Shown: positions 61,401-64,000 of the stretch, one piece after another
Numbering within the stretch: the first letter of the stretch is position 1
Layout of the letters: the number at the start of each line of letters is the position of its first letter
Assembly: GCF_002834295.1 (NCBI RefSeq)
Contig: NZ_PISP01000001.1
Coordinates: forward strand, 620,001 to 684,000
Length of the DNA stretch: 64,000 nucleotides
Direction: 5' to 3'
Origin: Rhodohalobacter barkolensis
GTDB lineage: Bacteria > Bacteroidota > Rhodothermia > Balneolales > Balneolaceae
Notes under the pieces: model-generated
Database searches by the model: none
Told to the model about the DNA's origin: nothing
What the model saw: the letters and a program-made list of their open reading frames with translations, nothing else
Program-made: the position numbers and the translations under genes

Positions 61401-61859
61401 ATGAACAGCACGACTATAAATACCATAAAGGAATTGGCGAAACCCATTGTGGAGCAGGAAGATATGTTTCTTGTTGATGTTGAGGTTAAGAATGCTAAAG
61501 TACAAGAAGTGTGGGTTTTGGCAGATTCTGAAAAGGGTGGTGTTGATTTGGACGCTTGTGCACGAGTTAGCCGGGAATTGAGTTTTATACTTGAAGAGAA
61601 GGATATTTTCAATAAAGCTTACAGGCTGAATGTTTCATCACCCGGATTGAGCAGGCCACTGAGTGACCAGCGCCAGTATCCAAAAAATGAAGGCAGGACC
61701 ATAAAAGTTAAATATAAATCAGATGAAGAGTATTTAACCGTAGAAGGCGTACTTCAAAGTGTAAACGATTCACAAATTGAAGTTAAACCAGAGGACGATA
61801 AACTGGTTGTTATTCCGTTTGATAATATTGTAGAAACTAAAATAGTACCGAAAATTTAG
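61401..61859 (+). CDS. rimP: Ribosome maturation factor RimP
   Basis: 152 residues from the ATG at 61401; an upstream start would run through the hairpin. Motifs 'LAKPIVEQEDMFLVDVEVK', 'GGVDLDACARVSRELSFIL', 'LNVSSPGLSRPLSDQRQYPK' (in parts) and a C-terminal SH3-like domain. It helps 30S subunit assembly. First gene of rimP-nusA-infB, the conserved order. Confidence 0.95.
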   Translation: MNSTTINTIKELAKPIVEQEDMFLVDVEVKNAKVQEVWVLADSEKGGVDLDACARVSRELSFILEEKDIFNKAYRLNVSSPGLSRPLSDQRQYPKNEGRTIKVKYKSDEEYLTVEGVLQSVNDSQIEVKPEDDKLVVIPFDNIVETKIVPKI

Positions 61860-61887
61860 CCGGCAACGAACTTAAAACTATTTCCAG

Positions 61888-63147
61888 ATGCAAAACGAAA
61901 TTTCAAAGCAAATAATCCAGTCGTTTGCAGAAATTGCAAAAGATAAAGGCATAGATAAAGATCTGCTTCTTTCTATACTTGAAGATGTATTTCGTACGAT
62001 GATTCGTAAAAAATATGAATCAGATGAATCGTTTGAAGTAATTTTGAATGCAGACCGGGGAGAAATTCAGATTCTCCATATTCGTGAAGTAGTTCCGGCA
62101 GATGAACTGACTGACCCTGTGACTGAAATTACCCTGGAAGAGGCTCAAAAGCATGATCCGGATCTCGAACTATATGACGAGTATGCTCAGGAAATATCTA
62201 TTACTGATTTTGGACGCCGTGCAGTTTCAATGGCGCGTCAGCAGTTGGCACAGCGGATTCGTGAAATTGAGAAAGATAATGTATTTGAAGAGTATTCCGA
62301 TCGTATTGGAGAAATTGTATTGGGTGATGTATATCAGGTGCGACACAATAAAGATATTCTGGTAAATCACAACGGAGTAGAGTTACTCCTTCCTAAAAAC
62401 GAACAGATTTACAAAGATCGATACCGTAAAGGTGATACGATCAGAGCGGTTGTTTCTGAAGTAAAACGTATCGGTGGAAATCCAACGGTAATTATTTCAA
62501 GAACATCTCCTCTGTTCCTGGAAAGGTTATTTGAAAATGAGATTCCGGAAGTATTTGATGGAATTATTGAGTTGAAAAGAATTGCACGCGAACCGGGTGA
62601 TCGTTCCAAAGTGGCTGTGGTATCTTATGATGAGCGTGTTGATCCGGTAGGAGCCTGTGTGGGTATGAAAGGGATTCGTATTCATGCAATAGTACGAGAG
62701 CTTCAAAACGAAAATATTGACGTCATCAATTATAGTGATGACAAGATTGAATTTATCAAACGTGCGCTTCAGCCTGCAAGAGTTGCAAAAGTGGAAATCA
62801 GTGAAGATGGGAAGCAAGCAAATGTACTTGTGCCAGCTGACGAAGTTTCCAAAGCGATTGGTAAAGGAGGTGTGAATATCCGCCTTGCCTCAAAACTTGT
62901 TGGATGCGAAATCGACGTATACAGGGAAGTAGAAGAGGAAGATGATATCGATCTGGCTGAATTTGAAGTCGATTTTGGAAAAGAGACGATTGATATGCTT
63001 TTCGAAATTGGATGCGACAGCGCACGTGCAGTACTAGAGCTGGATGAAGATGAGATAGTTCGCCGAACCGAAGGTAAAATTACCAAAGAGGAAGCAGAAA
63101 AAATCATCGATATCATTGCTTATGAATTTGAGGACGAGGAAGATTGA
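61888..63147 (+). CDS. nusA: Transcription termination/antitermination factor NusA
   Basis: 419 residues. N-terminal polymerase-binding domain (~1-125), S1 domain (~130-200; 'GEIVLGDVYQVRHNKDILVN'), KH1/KH2 (~225-345; 'DPVGACVGMKGIRIHAIVRE' and 'AIGKGGVNIRLASKLVG'), then a short acidic C-terminal region. NusA binds RNA polymerase and nascent RNA, affecting pausing, termination and antitermination. It is 28 nt after rimP. Confidence 0.96.
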   Translation: MQNEISKQIIQSFAEIAKDKGIDKDLLLSILEDVFRTMIRKKYESDESFEVILNADRGEIQILHIREVVPADELTDPVTEITLEEAQKHDPDLELYDEYAQEISITDFGRRAVSMARQQLAQRIREIEKDNVFEEYSDRIGEIVLGDVYQVRHNKDILVNHNGVELLLPKNEQIYKDRYRKGDTIRAVVSEVKRIGGNPTVIISRTSPLFLERLFENEIPEVFDGIIELKRIAREPGDRSKVAVVSYDERVDPVGACVGMKGIRIHAIVRELQNENIDVINYSDDKIEFIKRALQPARVAKVEISEDGKQANVLVPADEVSKAIGKGGVNIRLASKLVGCEIDVYREVEEEDDIDLAEFEVDFGKETIDMLFEIGCDSARAVLELDEDEIVRRTEGKITKEEAEKIIDIIAYEFEDEED

Positions 63148-63213
63148 TCGTACCTTTCGACTCTAGTTTCTTTTTTAGTTTATAATTTGACAAACCGACG
63201 CAAACAGACATAT

Positions 63214-64000
63214 ATGACGGACCAAAAACCGAAAAAGCTCTTTAAAGTAGCATCAGAATTTAACGTTGCCACTCAATCTATCGTGGATACATTGAGTGAC
63301 AACGGTTTTGATGTCGCTAATCGGCCAAATTCAAAAATCACACCCGAAATGTACGAGGTGCTTGATGGAGTATACGGCGATGACAAAGCAAAGAGCCGAG
63401 AACATGAAAGAGCCAGAGAAGAATACGAAAGTCGTCGGAATCAAATTTTATCGAGCCGAAACGAAAGCGTTTCAATTGACAACTTTTTAGAGCCGATTGA
63501 TGAAAAAGAGGAGGCTAAAGAAGAGAAGAAGGAAGAAAAACCTAAAGAAGAGAAAAAGGCTGAATCCTCAAAAGAGCCTACTCTTGAGCCTCAGGAAGAA
63601 CCTGAAGTAAAAGAAGAGAAAGAAGAAGAACCTGAGGCGGCTTCTGAGGAAGTATCCGATGAGGAAAAAGAAAAAGAAATTGAAGTGAAATCTTCAGATC
63701 AGGAAACTGAAGAATCAGATGATGAAGAGGAAAAGGTTAAACCTGAGGAAGTGAAGAAGGAGGCACCGAAAAAGGAAGAACCTGAGCCTGAATCTGATGA
63801 AGAAGATGAGGAAGATGAAGAAGAGGATTACGATGAAGATGATGAGGAGGAGGAAGACGAGGACGACACAGAAGTAGAAGATATTGAAGATGAAGAAGAC
63901 GATGATGACTCTGACTCTGAGGAGGAAGAAGATTCCGATGAAGATGATGAAGAAGAGATTATTCGGGGACGCTCAAACAAAAAGCTTACAGGTACAAAAG
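63214..64000 (+). CDS. infB: Translation initiation factor IF-2, N-terminal part (runs off the window)
   Basis: The first 262 codons. It starts with an IF-2 N-terminal helix domain ('KKLFKVASEFNVATQSIVDT', 'NGFDVANRPNSKITPEMYEV'), then from about residue 90 a highly charged linker of Glu/Lys/Asp with Pro ('KPKEEKKAE', long acidic runs) reaching the right edge. The GTPase domain is outside the window. IF-2 places initiator tRNA on the 30S subunit. It lies 66 nt after nusA. Such long acidic linkers are variable among bacteria. Confidence 0.93.
   Translation, partial: MTDQKPKKLFKVASEFNVATQSIVDTLSDNGFDVANRPNSKITPEMYEVLDGVYGDDKAKSREHERAREEYESRRNQILSSRNESVSIDNFLEPIDEKEEAKEEKKEEKPKEEKKAESSKEPTLEPQEEPEVKEEKEEEPEAASEEVSDEEKEKEIEVKSSDQETEESDDEEEKVKPEEVKKEAPKKEEPEPESDEEDEEDEEEDYDEDDEEEEDEDDTEVEDIEDEEDDDDSDSEEEEDSDEDDEEEIIRGRSNKKLTGTK

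Noticed and set aside
1-64000. CRISPR arrays, tRNA/rRNA genes, insertion sequences, prophage or toxin-antitoxin loci
   Set aside because: Read through all intergenic spaces: no regular spaced repeats, cloverleaf-like sequences, transposase motifs or phage proteins were recognised.

Overview
The window looks like chromosomal DNA from a Gram-negative member of the Bacteroidota/FCB group, most likely Balneolota (Balneolaceae-like); that placement is inferred from gene content, not from a search. The support is: a SusC/SusD/SusE starch-uptake cluster, two secreted proteins ending in a type IX secretion sorting domain (the 'YPNPFNPST' start and a terminal '(T/I)LIK'), a type IX secretion plug protein, a GWxTD-domain protein, and moderate-to-low GC. 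No phage, insertion sequence, CRISPR array, tRNA or rRNA was recognised. Most of the window is housekeeping DNA in short, tightly packed operons.

Region by region. (1) 1-11.6 kb is a starch/maltodextrin locus: the end of a LacI-type regulator overlapping a secreted GH13 amylase gene on the plus strand, and susC-susD-susE on the minus strand ending in a clear terminator. The SusD carries an inserted SusE/SusF-like starch-binding module, and two CG-centred LacI-family-like operators lie upstream of susC. (2) 11.6-12.6 kb encodes a lone PTS EIIC-like membrane protein. (3) 12.9-19.4 kb is one minus-strand run: ccmB, DNA polymerase III delta', dapF, type IX plug protein, a degenerate serine hydrolase, a small membrane protein and an RsmI-like methylase. 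(4) 19.6-25.8 kb is a plus-strand run: PtsN-like EIIA, dacB, an NtrC-type regulator, folD, a DUF5683-like protein, truA and a small winged-helix-like protein. (5) 25.9-33.3 kb: ald, then gltA, mazG, a secreted 'asparagine synthetase B'-labelled family protein, a large TPR protein and maf. (6) 33.5-41.7 kb: small membrane proteins, DUF92, a dicarboxylate/glutamate symporter, a TPR protein, a lamin-tail type IX cargo protein, an aldo/keto reductase, two tiny membrane proteins and an acyl-ACP thioesterase. (7) 41.9-44.1 kb: a cobalamin riboswitch driving a BtuB-like receptor. (8) 44.2-48.1 kb: ftsE, a methyltransferase, pdxA and a GWxTD protein. (9) 48.2-57.9 kb: acyl-CoA carboxyltransferase plus AtuA-family protein, a renalase-like FAD enzyme, and two ABC half-exporters bracketing an RNase Z with an Arg/Ser-rich tail. 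(10) 57.9-64 kb: prfB with its programmed +1 frameshift, coaE, fbp, a DUF192 lipoprotein, and the rimP-nusA-infB operon, whose leader holds a terminator-like hairpin.

The most unusual items are the SusD/SusE-module chimera, the split ABC exporter with one degenerate ATP site around an atypical RNase Z, the hairpin directly before rimP-nusA-infB, and the serine hydrolase that seems to have lost both catalytic lysines. I did not find convincing evidence of a wholly new multi-gene system.
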